Assembly: GCA_964532965.1 (NCBI GenBank)
Contig: CAZHJE010000003.1
Coordinates: forward strand, 1 to 38,814
Direction of reading: 5' to 3'
DNA: 38,814 bases
Source: CAZHJE01 sp964532965
GTDB taxonomy: Bacteria > Patescibacteriota > WWE3 > UBA101185 > UBA10185
The notes below the pieces were generated by a model. That model was not told the DNA's origin, ran no database searches, and saw only the letters and a program-made list of their open reading frames with translations. The position numbers were made by a program, and so were the translations under genes. Shown here one piece after another: positions 24,736 through 31,702 of this stretch. Positions within the stretch are counted from its first letter, which is position 1. Each line of letters begins with the position of its first letter.

Positions 24736-25908
24736 ATGCAAAAAGAGATTTTAGAAATTAAAACGTACCATATTCAAACATTTGGCTGCCAAGCAAACAT
24801 AGCAGATTCAAATACCATTGCTGGGGTATTGGAAGCATTGGGTTTTGAAGAAACAAAAAACATAACTGAAAGTAGTGTTTGCATAGTAAACACTTGTTCG
24901 GTAAGACAAAAAAGCGAAGATAAAGTGTACGGCTTAGGAAAAGTATTTAAAGACATACATACTAAGAAAAAACCCTTTATTATACTTGCTGGCTGCATGG
25001 TAGGTTCTGTAACAGGAGATAGACAAAGATACGAATTTGATGAGCTTAGAAAAAGAACTCCATGGGTTGATACATATATCAATCCTACGCAAATACAAGA
25101 CATACCAAAAATACTTGCTAAACATAAACTTTTAAGTACGTGGACACTTTCGAAATATGATCCAAATAATACGATTTCAAAGCAGAACAACAACGTACAC
25201 GCTTTTGTTAATATATCGTATGGGTGCGATAACTTTTGTACATTTTGTGTTGTACCATACGCGCGTGGTAAAGAAGTATCAAGACCAAAAGAAGACATAC
25301 TAAAAGAAATTAACCATCTAGCAAATAGAGGCTTTAGTGAAATTACACTTTGTGGGCAAAATGTTAACTCATGGGGGCTTAGTATGAATGATAAGTTTGA
25401 AATTAGAACAGGAAGTAACCAAAAAATCCCATTCGCATCACTACTTAGAGAAATACATGCCATAGATGCAATTAAAAAGATTAGCTTTTTATCATCAAAT
25501 CCATTTGATTTTACTAACGACTTAATAAAAACAGTTACATTACCAAAAATTTCCAATTATTTACATATAGCAGTTCAGTCAGGTAATAATGAGGTGTTAA
25601 AAAGAATGAATAGAAGACACACGATAGAAGATTTTATCAACTTAACTAATAAACTTAAAAAAGTTAAAAAAGACATTGAGTTTGGCACAGATATAATTGT
25701 TGGCTTTCCTGGAGAAACAGAAAAACAATTTATGGATACAGTAAAGCTATTTAAAAAAGTAAAGTTCAATGTAGCATTTATATCAATATACTCACCAAGA
25801 AAAGGAACACCTGCGCAAAAATTTTTTGAAGATGATGTATCACTTAAAGAAAAAAAAAGAAGACACGCGTTGTTAACTAAAGTATGGAAAGAGACAAAAG
25901 AAAATTAA
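24736..25908 (+). CDS. miaB: tRNA-2-methylthio-N6-isopentenyladenosine37 synthase without TRAM domain
   Basis: 390 aa radical-SAM methylthiotransferase. The N-terminal MTTase cluster Cys are C18 (TFGCQAN), C54 (NTCSVR) and C87 (AGCM). The radical-SAM CxxxCxxC is C164, C168 and C171 (YGCDNFCTFC). Conserved LCGQNVNSWG, SNPFDF, AVQSGNNEVLKRMNR and DIIVGFPGET are present. The usual C-terminal TRAM domain (about 60 residues, tRNA binding) is missing: the protein ends at LLTKVWKETKEN. miaA overlaps by 25 nt and makes its substrate, i6A37, so the pair is a functional operon. Confidence 0.93.
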   Translation: MQKEILEIKTYHIQTFGCQANIADSNTIAGVLEALGFEETKNITESSVCIVNTCSVRQKSEDKVYGLGKVFKDIHTKKKPFIILAGCMVGSVTGDRQRYEFDELRKRTPWVDTYINPTQIQDIPKILAKHKLLSTWTLSKYDPNNTISKQNNNVHAFVNISYGCDNFCTFCVVPYARGKEVSRPKEDILKEINHLANRGFSEITLCGQNVNSWGLSMNDKFEIRTGSNQKIPFASLLREIHAIDAIKKISFLSSNPFDFTNDLIKTVTLPKISNYLHIAVQSGNNEVLKRMNRRHTIEDFINLTNKLKKVKKDIEFGTDIIVGFPGETEKQFMDTVKLFKKVKFNVAFISIYSPRKGTPAQKFFEDDVSLKEKKRRHALLTKVWKETKEN

Positions 25909-26840
25909 AAAAAATATACGTTATTGTTGGACCAACTGCAACAGGAAAAACAGCTCTCGCGCTAAAGCTTGCAAAAGAATTTAATGGTGTGATTTTTTCG
26001 GCAGATTCAAGACAAATTTATAAATATTTAGATATTGGTACAGGAAAAATTCCACAAGATACTACCCAAATACAAATTCATAAAGAAAGTAATAAATGGG
26101 TAGTTAACGGCATTGACATGTGGGGATATGATATGGCGACACCTGACATGCAGTTTTCTGTTTACGACTATGCAATAACTATTGTACCAATTATTAATGA
26201 GTATTTAGCAAATACAAATAAAAATATTTTTATTGTCGGTGGAACTGGATTATATATTGATGTGCTGCTAGGGAAGTTACAGTTAAAACCCATGCCGATT
26301 AATCATAAATTAAGAAAAGAATTACAAGAACTAACACTAGAGGAATTAAAGGAGCAATGCAGGTCGTTAAATGTAGCTCATATTAATTCTTCGGATATCG
26401 AAAATAAAAGAAGATTAATTAGAAAAATTGAAAAGCATTACCAAAGCAAAAAAAAGCCTAGTGCCGTTCACAAAACTTTACCTAAACTATTTCCCGCAAA
26501 GCACATACTTATCGGACTTACCTCCCCTAGACACTATTTATATGCCAAAGTTGACCTGTGGCTAGAAAATATCTGGGACACCACGTTATTTAATGAAATA
26601 AAAAATGCCATAAAACTTGGGTATGGCGCTTCTAATAAATTACACGGAATCATATACAAACAAGCTTTAGATGCAATAAATAATGTTGAAGAAAACGATA
26701 GTGCCAAGCAAAAGGCAAAATACGCGCTTCATGCATACGTCCGAAGGCAACAAACATGGTTTAAAAAAAATGAAGCAATTATTTGGATTGATATACAAAA
26801 TAAAGATATGTATATAAAAGCTAAAAGTTTGATAAAATAG
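25884..26840 (+). CDS. miaA: tRNA dimethylallyltransferase
   Basis: 318 aa, full length. It transfers dimethylallyl from DMAPP to A37 of tRNAs reading UNN codons. P-loop GPTATGKT (16-23), FSADSRQIYKYLDIGTGK, VGGTGLYID and the C-terminal YVRRQQTWFKK are all diagnostic. It begins inside the 3' end of miaB. The -10 of the next gene overlaps its stop codon. Confidence 0.95.
   Translation: MERDKRKLKKIYVIVGPTATGKTALALKLAKEFNGVIFSADSRQIYKYLDIGTGKIPQDTTQIQIHKESNKWVVNGIDMWGYDMATPDMQFSVYDYAITIVPIINEYLANTNKNIFIVGGTGLYIDVLLGKLQLKPMPINHKLRKELQELTLEELKEQCRSLNVAHINSSDIENKRRLIRKIEKHYQSKKKPSAVHKTLPKLFPAKHILIGLTSPRHYLYAKVDLWLENIWDTTLFNEIKNAIKLGYGASNKLHGIIYKQALDAINNVEENDSAKQKAKYALHAYVRRQQTWFKKNEAIIWIDIQNKDMYIKAKSLIK
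26830..26838 (+). promoter_or_regulatory. Extended -10, leaderless start at 26845
   Basis: TGaTAAAAT inside the end of miaA, followed by 6 nt and the ATG at 26845. Identical to the ABC-F and rpsO -10 sequences. Confidence 0.6.
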
Positions 26841-26844
26841 TCTT

Positions 26845-27846
26845 ATGGATAAACACATAGTTATTTCATTTAAAACAGTTTTATACACAGTTATCTTTAT
26901 TTGCGTTTTTTATGTTTTATATAATATTCGCGAAATATTATTTTTATTATTGCTTGCCTTATTAACAGTATTATCATTAGAACACCTTGTTAGATTTTTT
27001 ATGCGACAAACAGTATTAAATAAAAAATTATCGAGAAATGTCGCGGTATTATTAGCATATACATTAGTCATATTATCAATACTTATAGTTATAACAATAG
27101 GTTTTCCGCCGGTTATAGTACAAGCACAAAAGCTACTAATTAGCATTACCGCTTTTTCACAAGAAGTTCCAATTAATGATAAGGTATCACAAGTAGAGTT
27201 AAAACAATTTGTTCCAAACGTTACTACATTGTCAGAAAAATTAGTAAGTCTAACGTACACATTTTTGTCGAATATAATTTCAATTTTTGGAGTGCTTATA
27301 CTATCTATATATATGTCTATTGACTGGGAAAATATTAAAAAAAGATTTTGTGCTTTGTTTCATGATGAGTTAAAAAGTGAAGTAGAAGAAACAATTACAG
27401 ATATAGAACTAACAATGGGACATTGGATCAAAGGACAAATTACTTTAATGTTTGCAGTAGGTCTTGCTAGTTTAATTGGGTTATTAATTCTTGATATTGA
27501 TTATCCCCTTGCATTAGGGTTAATTGCAGGGCTTATGGAAATTGTCCCAGCGTTAGGTCCTCTAATATCTATGGTGCTTGCCGCAATAGTTGGCTTCTCA
27601 ATTTCTGTGCCTAAAGGGCTTGCGGTAATAGGATTATTTCTTTTAGTTCAACAGCTGGAAAATAATTTTTTAGTTCCAAAGATTATGCATAAAGTATCAG
27701 GCTTTAGTTCGCTAGTGATACTTATTGCGCTTCTTATTGGTAGCAGTTTGTTTGGTGTAATAGGGGCTTTAGTAGCAATACCGCTGATGATGATTGGGGT
27801 AATTATTTTTAAGAGAGTAACAAGTTTCGCACACCCGATAAATTAA
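26845..27846 (+). CDS. AI-2E family (TqsA/PerM-like) membrane permease
   Basis: 333 aa with about seven to eight membrane helices: a pair at 10-45, one at 65-90, a pair around 140-160, and a dense C-terminal block. The block contains IKGQITLMFAVGLASLIGLL, then ALGLIAGLMEIVPALGPLIS and VQQLENNFLVPKIM, the family signature (GxxEIIPxxGP and QQxExNxLxPxxM). The soluble loop at about 95-135 is typical. Members include autoinducer-2 exporters and Na+/H+ antiporters; the substrate cannot be read from sequence. Confidence 0.9.
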   Translation: MDKHIVISFKTVLYTVIFICVFYVLYNIREILFLLLLALLTVLSLEHLVRFFMRQTVLNKKLSRNVAVLLAYTLVILSILIVITIGFPPVIVQAQKLLISITAFSQEVPINDKVSQVELKQFVPNVTTLSEKLVSLTYTFLSNIISIFGVLILSIYMSIDWENIKKRFCALFHDELKSEVEETITDIELTMGHWIKGQITLMFAVGLASLIGLLILDIDYPLALGLIAGLMEIVPALGPLISMVLAAIVGFSISVPKGLAVIGLFLLVQQLENNFLVPKIMHKVSGFSSLVILIALLIGSSLFGVIGALVAIPLMMIGVIIFKRVTSFAHPIN

Positions 27847-27893
27847 CATCTATACTAATATTTCATAAGAAGACTGTAATTGCTTTAGGTAGG

Positions 27894-27946
27894 AATATTG
27901 TGAGGCTTCACAGGCTATCGCCTGTGACTTCCTCCAGTTTCATATT
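27894..27946. terminator. Long imperfect hairpin between AI-2E permease and rnpB 3' ends
   Basis: Nested pairings AATAT/ATATT, GAGG/CCTC and CACAGGC/GCCTGTG around a TATC tetraloop, with small internal loops. It sits in the 114-nt space between the convergent permease and rnpB, so a bidirectional terminator fits the position. Neither side has a real T-tract, so a Rho-independent mechanism is doubtful; it could be a separate structured RNA or a 3'-end stabiliser. Confidence 0.35.
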
Positions 27947-27960
27947 GTAGTTGACTCTAT

Positions 27961-28284
27961 GTAGGAAGATTGTAAGCCGGATTCTGTTTTATGTGATCAT
28001 CTATCTATGCCCCATCTTTATACCTCGCCGAGCAGGCTCAAGCGGTAAGTTCGTGGGTTGCTGCGGGTGGGATTGCCCGTTTCACTTTTTTCCATATATC
28101 AGATGATACTTAGGAAAAAAATCGTCACTGTTGCTCTCAAAATGTGTCAATTCACATTTTGTTCCAGTATACTTTCGTATTTGGACACCAGCGGTTACCC
28201 GTCAGAGTTTGCACTCCGTCCCCTTGCTCTATGCAGTCCGGACTTTCCTCCTCATTTGCATGAGGCGATCACTCATCTTCCTAC
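27961..28284 (-). ncRNA. rnpB: RNase P RNA, bacterial type
   Basis: The minus strand carries the universal 5' block GAGGAAAGTCCGGAC, the GACGGGTAACCGCTGG stretch, GAAACGGGCAATCCCACC and the 3' block ACAGAATCCGGCTTAC. The termini pair perfectly as P1: GTAGGAAGAT at 28284-28275 with ATCTTCCTAC at 27970-27961. Length is 324 nt, short but complete. It processes pre-tRNA 5' ends. The 5' end lies 6 nt after an extended -10. Confidence 0.96.
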
Positions 28285-28290
28285 ATTTGG

Positions 28291-28299
28291 ATTTTAACA
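28291..28299 (-). promoter_or_regulatory. rnpB extended -10
   Basis: TGtTAAAAT on the minus strand, 6 nt before the P1-defined 5' end of rnpB at 28284. Because that end is set by RNA structure, it calibrates the -10 to +1 distance for the whole window. The -35 region falls in the assembly gap. Confidence 0.75.
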
Positions 28300-28310
28300 G
28301 ATATTTTAAA

Positions 28311-28410
28311 NNNNNNNNNNNNNNNNNNNNNNNNNNNNNNNNNNNNNNNNNNNNNNNNNNNNNNNNNNNNNNNNNNNNNNNNNNNNNNNNNNNNNNNNNN
28401 NNNNNNNNNN
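28311..28410. other. Assembly gap (100 N)
   Basis: Exactly 100 N, the usual placeholder for a gap of unknown length. It removes the rnpB -35 region and whatever lies upstream of the small ORF at 28474. Confidence 0.98.
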
Positions 28411-28411
28411 G

Positions 28412-28427
28412 CCATACGTAAGTATGG
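28412..28427 (+). repeat. GNRA-type hairpin at the gap edge
   Basis: CCATAC-GTAA-GTATGG: a perfect 6-bp stem with a GNRA-type tetraloop directly after gap 1. It may be the end of a structured RNA or leader that starts in the gap. Confidence 0.35.
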
Positions 28428-28473
28428 ATGGTGTGTACATGGGTCAAATCTCACCAAAAAGGAGGTGAGAAAA

Positions 28474-28574
28474 ATGGACACAGCAACAATCATTTTACTT
28501 GTTTTGGGGGGCTAGCGTTAGCCCCCTTCGTAATAGGGTTTGTCATCGAGTTATGGCAAAACCGTAACCGATGA
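28474..28574 (+). CDS. Tiny membrane protein (33 aa), frame split by a -1 shift in a G run
   Basis: A very strong Shine-Dalgarno, AAAGGAGGTGA, precedes the ATG at 28474. Frame 0 gives 13 codons and stops at TAG 28513-28515. A -1 shift at GGGGGGC (28506-28512), or one extra G, fuses it to a frame ending at TGA 28572-28574. The fused 33-residue product is one hydrophobic helix (LLVLGG then LALAPFVIGFVIELW) with a basic NRNR end, a convincing membrane peptide. A 14-bp inverted repeat follows 6 nt after that TGA. Explanations: homopolymer error near a gap, programmed frameshift, or a broken gene. Function unknown. Confidence 0.5.
28507..28526 (+). repeat. Perfect 8-bp hairpin overlapping the slip site
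   Basis: GGGGGCTA-GCGT-TAGCCCCC. It lies inside the small ORF and overlaps the GGGGGGC run, so it is not at the usual 5-9-nt distance of a frameshift stimulator. No T-tract follows, so a terminator is unlikely. Confidence 0.5.
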
Positions 28575-28580
28575 AACACG

Positions 28581-28620
28581 ACAACAAGCATATACCTTCA
28601 CACCACTATATGCTTGTTGT
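28581..28620 (+). terminator. 14-bp perfect inverted repeat after the small ORF
   Basis: ACAACAAGCATATA (28581-28594) pairs perfectly with TATATGCTTGTTGT (28607-28620) around a 12-nt loop. It begins 6 nt after the TGA of the 33-residue frame and ends upstream of the mltG promoter, as a terminator would. The T-tract is weak. Confidence 0.5.
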
Positions 28621-28656
28621 TCAACTAGATTTAATCACACAAACCCCCTAAATATA

Positions 28657-28665
28657 TGCTAATAT
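28657..28665 (+). promoter_or_regulatory. Extended -10 of mltG
   Basis: TGcTAATAT followed by 8 nt and the ATG at 28674. An alternative TATAGT is 5 nt from the ATG. Either way there is no room for a leader. Confidence 0.5.
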
Positions 28666-28673
28666 AGTGTATT

Positions 28674-29774
28674 ATGACTCCAGAACCACTGGACCCAAAC
28701 AAATACCACATATTCTCTATGCTAAACCCAAAAATAAAAAAAATAGTATATATATCTTTAACACTTTTAATAGTATTCACACCAATACTTGCAGTTTTGT
28801 ATTATAAAGCTGCTGTAAATAGACCCTCTCAAACAGACAATGAAGTAACAATCGAAATACAAAGTGGTGAAACTGTATCTGATGTTGCTAATTTACTTTA
28901 TGCACAAGATGCAATAAACTCAACTTTTTTATTTAGATTCTATTTTTTAATAAATGAACTGCAAAGCAATATACAAGCTGGTGTGTACACAATACCTGCT
29001 GGTACTAACATTAAAGAATTAGGGCGTATGTTGCAAAAAGGTGTAAACGATAAATCAATAACATTTATCGAAGGCTGGCGAGTAGAAGAATTTGCGGTAC
29101 TAGCCAACCAAACATTTGAAAAAATTGATTACTCCGATTTTATTAAAATTGCAAAAACATATGAAGGTTATTTATTTCCTGATACATATAACTTTAATAT
29201 CGAAGTTAGAGAACAAGAAATTGTTGATACCCTAATGGCTAACTTTAATGAAAAAACACAAGACATTTTGACACCAGAAAACTTAGCAAAAATAGGGTTA
29301 ACTAAAGAAGAAGTCATAATATTTGCATCTATTGTCGAAAGAGAAGCAAATAAACCAGAAGATAGACCAATAGTTGCAGGCATACTTATTAACCGCTGGC
29401 AAGATAATGAATTATTAGGCGCAGATGCAACTACACAATATACTATTGCAACAAAAAGATATGGCTGTGACATACCAAATAAAAAACTAACTGGCGAGGA
29501 TCCTATATGCCCTGATGAAGATGTAATACCAAATGTAGATTGGTGGCCAAACGACTTAACTCTAACCGATTTAACTACAGATAATGTATACAATACAAGG
29601 TATGTAGTGGGCTTACCTCCAGCGCCAATTGCAAATCCTGGGCTTGATGCAATACAAGCAGTAGTTAACTATACAAATACTGATTATAGATATTATTTAC
29701 ATGATAATGATGGGAATATCTTTTTTGCTAAAACACTAGAAGAACACAACGCTAACATTGCTAAATATTTATAG
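28674..29774 (+). CDS. mltG: Endolytic murein transglycosylase MltG (YceG)
   Basis: 366 aa. A cytoplasmic N-terminus and one membrane helix (about 23-44) are followed by a LysM-like subdomain (IEIQSGETVSDVANLLYAQ). The catalytic YceG domain has EGYLFPDTYNF, IFASIVEREA with catalytic Glu at E222, LGADATTQYTI and YNTRYVVGLPPAPIANPG. MltG cuts nascent glycan strands at the membrane and helps set chain length. A Cys-containing insertion at about 265-285 (YGCDIPNKK, EDPICPDED) looks like a small extra loop. Confidence 0.95.
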   Translation: MTPEPLDPNKYHIFSMLNPKIKKIVYISLTLLIVFTPILAVLYYKAAVNRPSQTDNEVTIEIQSGETVSDVANLLYAQDAINSTFLFRFYFLINELQSNIQAGVYTIPAGTNIKELGRMLQKGVNDKSITFIEGWRVEEFAVLANQTFEKIDYSDFIKIAKTYEGYLFPDTYNFNIEVREQEIVDTLMANFNEKTQDILTPENLAKIGLTKEEVIIFASIVEREANKPEDRPIVAGILINRWQDNELLGADATTQYTIATKRYGCDIPNKKLTGEDPICPDEDVIPNVDWWPNDLTLTDLTTDNVYNTRYVVGLPPAPIANPGLDAIQAVVNYTNTDYRYYLHDNDGNIFFAKTLEEHNANIAKYL

Positions 29775-29778
29775 CGGC

Positions 29779-29807
29779 TTGTTTTAGCCCATGCTATGGG
29801 GTATAAT
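29779..29807 (+). promoter_or_regulatory. Promoter reading into the structured region before gap 2
   Basis: TTGTTT (29779-29784), a 17-nt spacer, then a perfect TATAAT (29802-29807). It lies just past the mltG stop. The predicted +1 is near 29814, with no start codon there. Confidence 0.55.
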
Positions 29808-29813
29808 GTCGCA

Positions 29814-29965
29814 ATTCACCTTCTAAAGTGGTGCACTTAGTTTTAGAACCTACAAGACTTTACACTGGCTCAACGGCTTTGTACTAGTACATAAAATGTA
29901 TCGTGTATTAATACAAGGCTTTTGAGCTGTTGGACCCGAGCTCAGCGGGACTCGGAGGGCTCAAA
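29814..29965 (+). ncRNA. Unclassified structured RNA or leader candidate, cut by gap 2
   Basis: 152 nt with no convincing ORF and several pairings: TTCTAAA/TTTAGAA (29821-29847), a 16-nt near-perfect stem joining 29868-29883 to 29912-29927 with inner TACAT/ATGTA, and CCGAG/CTCGG near 29935-29955. The TTGAGC arm can pair with GCTCAA upstream or with GGCTCAAA just before the gap, so two exclusive folds are possible, as in an attenuator or riboswitch. No match to tmRNA, 6S, SRP RNA, T-box or tRNA that I can recognise. The rest is in the gap. Confidence 0.4.
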
Positions 29966-30065
29966 NNNNNNNNNNNNNNNNNNNNNNNNNNNNNNNNNNN
30001 NNNNNNNNNNNNNNNNNNNNNNNNNNNNNNNNNNNNNNNNNNNNNNNNNNNNNNNNNNNNNNNNN
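29966..30065. other. Assembly gap (100 N)
   Basis: Exactly 100 N. It removes the 3' end of the structured region on the left and the 3' end of the BFN gene on the right. The true length is unknown. Confidence 0.98.
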
Positions 30066-30480
30066 TTGTAATTTTTATGCCACACATACTTACTACCTCC
30101 GAACTAAAAAGTATTGGTGTACTTGTTAACAACGCTATACACATTGCATCTGTCACTCTTGCATCTATATCAATTATTTCACTGTCTTTAAGTAACCTAA
30201 TATAGGCATAAAAAACATCGTCTATAACTTTATACACAATACACCCAAATATCTTAGCTTTTAGTGCGTATAGTGTTCTTAAAAAAGTATTATGTATATT
30301 CGGTCTTGGGAATAGCTTTTTTTCTTTTGCAATTAAAAGTGCCTCACATTCCCACTTCCCTGTCGATATTGGTATTAATATTTTATCGCTGCCACTATAC
30401 ATATATACTGTATAAACATCTATCCCAGTCATATCCGGAATAATAGCCTTAATACTAAATTCTACTTCCATAGGTAGCAC
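30066..30480 (-). CDS. Bifunctional nuclease (BFN, DUF151) domain protein, 3' end in gap
   Basis: At least 138 residues. The pattern ILIPISTGKWECEALLIAKE, PRPNIHNTFLRTLYALKAKI, then VFYAYIRL, then IDIDARVTDAMCIALLTSTPI matches the BFN/DUF151 domain (LPIWIG..EA.AI, RP.THDLL, A.PSDAIALAL...P). BFN proteins are reported to have DNase and RNase activity. The usual LARPSDA reads DARVTDA. Start: GTG at 30480 with TATAGT 6 nt upstream (leaderless), or ATG at 30471 with AGGAG 8 nt upstream; I could not decide. Any frame continued through the N run is not real evidence. Confidence 0.82.
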
Positions 30481-30486
30481 TCCTAA

Positions 30487-30492
30487 ACTATA
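30487..30492 (-). promoter_or_regulatory. -10 of the BFN gene
   Basis: TATAGT on the minus strand, 6 nt before the GTG at 30480. Confidence 0.4.
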
Positions 30493-30549
30493 TAATCTCG
30501 TGGTTGGGATTTTATTAAATTAAAAATGTTATACAAAAGTTAAATAAGG

Positions 30550-30555
30550 TATAAT
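30550..30555 (+). promoter_or_regulatory. -10 of the envelope operon
   Basis: Perfect TATAAT with 9 nt to the ATG at 30565; the overlapping TAATAT (30552-30557) gives 7 nt. Divergent from the BFN promoter. Confidence 0.55.
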
Positions 30556-30564
30556 ATACTCGTT

Positions 30565-31005
30565 ATGTTAAACCTGCTCAAAGATCTATACGATCGTGCC
30601 GAACAATTAAAAGGTAAACGCCTCCTTTATACCCTACTTGCCACTTTTGTAGCATTTCTACTACTTGGCTTTGCTACTAACTATATTATTTCTAAATTAT
30701 TAAAAAATAATGAAATTAACACTGCAAATAGTCTAGAAAGTATAGAAAACACGTCACAAGAAGTGTCTTATTCTGGCGTTATTACCTACACTGAACCAAG
30801 AAACTATCCAAACGAGAATATTTCTTATTTATTACAAAATGCAGATGGTAGTACAATAATATTGCTTAAGGCAAATGATAAAAAATTAGAAGTTTCAGAA
30901 GGTCTTTTTGCAACTGTCGTAGGCACAAAAGAAAAAACTACCGACAATAAATATGATGTACTCGATGTAACTAGTATAAAAATTAATACAAAAGGTACAA
31001 ACTAA
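30565..31005 (+). CDS. Single-pass membrane protein with small extracytoplasmic domain
   Basis: 146 aa. A short cytoplasmic N-terminus, a membrane helix at about 20-45 (LLYTLLATFVAFLLLGF) and about 100 outside residues alternating short strands: SYSGVITYTEP, then ISYLLQNADGSTIILLKAND, then LFATVVGTKE. The spacing is compatible with an OB-like beta barrel, which is inference. No catalytic motif. First gene of the operon with ftsE, ftsX and an M23 peptidase, so an envelope or division role is likely by context. Confidence 0.75.
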   Translation: MLNLLKDLYDRAEQLKGKRLLYTLLATFVAFLLLGFATNYIISKLLKNNEINTANSLESIENTSQEVSYSGVITYTEPRNYPNENISYLLQNADGSTIILLKANDKKLEVSEGLFATVVGTKEKTTDNKYDVLDVTSIKINTKGTN

Positions 31006-31006
31006 T

Positions 31007-31702
31007 ATGCCACAAGTTGAATTTATTAACGTATCCAAACAGTATGATGATTTTATTGCAGTTAACAATGTGTCGTTTTATATTGAGAAAGGCGAATTTT
31101 TATTTTTAATAGGTCCCTCTGGTGCTGGAAAGTCTACATTAATTAAAATGTTAATTAGAGAAGAACTCCCTACCGCAGGAGACATACTACTAGATGGTGA
31201 AAGTTTGCTGTCGATACCTCAAGAACAAATACACACATTAAGAAGACGAGTTGGAGTAGTATTTCAAGATTTTAAAATATTACGCTCTAAAACTGTTTTC
31301 GAAAACGTAGCTGTTGCACTTGAGGTTGTAGATAGTCCAAAAAACGAAATCAATGAAGTTGTACCAAATGTCTTAAATTTAGTTGGACTTCAAGATAAAA
31401 TTAATTCACTACCATACAAATTATCTGGTGGTGAAAAACAAAGACTTGCAATTGCAAGAGCTCTTGCACATGAACCTGACATACTAGTAGCCGATGAACC
31501 CACAGGCATGATTGACCCGCAAGCCTCGCAAGATGTATTAAATATACTTAAAAAAATTAATGATTTAGGAACAACAATACTTATGTCGACACACGATAAA
31601 CAAATAGTAGATAAAATGAAAAAAAGAGTAATTGTCCTTGATAAGGGCGGCGTTATAAGTGACAAAACAGGAGGTAAATACGATGCAAATGCAAAATCTT
31701 AA
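31007..31702 (+). CDS. ftsE: Cell-division ATP-binding protein FtsE
   Basis: 231 aa ABC ATPase. Walker A GPSGAGKST (36-44), Q-loop VVFQDFKIL, signature LSGGEKQRLAIARAL, Walker B ILVADEPTGMID (FtsE usually has GNLD) and switch His MSTHD. FtsE drives FtsX to activate periplasmic or extracellular peptidoglycan hydrolases during division. Coupled to the previous gene by TAA-T-ATG. Confidence 0.94.
   Translation: MPQVEFINVSKQYDDFIAVNNVSFYIEKGEFLFLIGPSGAGKSTLIKMLIREELPTAGDILLDGESLLSIPQEQIHTLRRRVGVVFQDFKILRSKTVFENVAVALEVVDSPKNEINEVVPNVLNLVGLQDKINSLPYKLSGGEKQRLAIARALAHEPDILVADEPTGMIDPQASQDVLNILKKINDLGTTILMSTHDKQIVDKMKKRVIVLDKGGVISDKTGGKYDANAKS

Noticed and set aside
24774..25556. 260-codon open frame antisense to miaB
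   Set aside because: It is the shadow of a clear miaB frame, with no family motif, no promoter pattern and Ser/Phe-rich antisense composition.
29930..29965. Possible tRNA start (CTCAGCGGGA resembles a D-loop)
   Set aside because: The flanking bases do not make a D-stem in a tRNA frame, U8 is not placed correctly, and the CCGAG/CTCGG pairing fits a simple hairpin better.
29908..30065. Extension of the BFN frame through the N run to a stop at 29908
   Set aside because: The gap length is an arbitrary 100 N, so the frame on its far side is meaningless.
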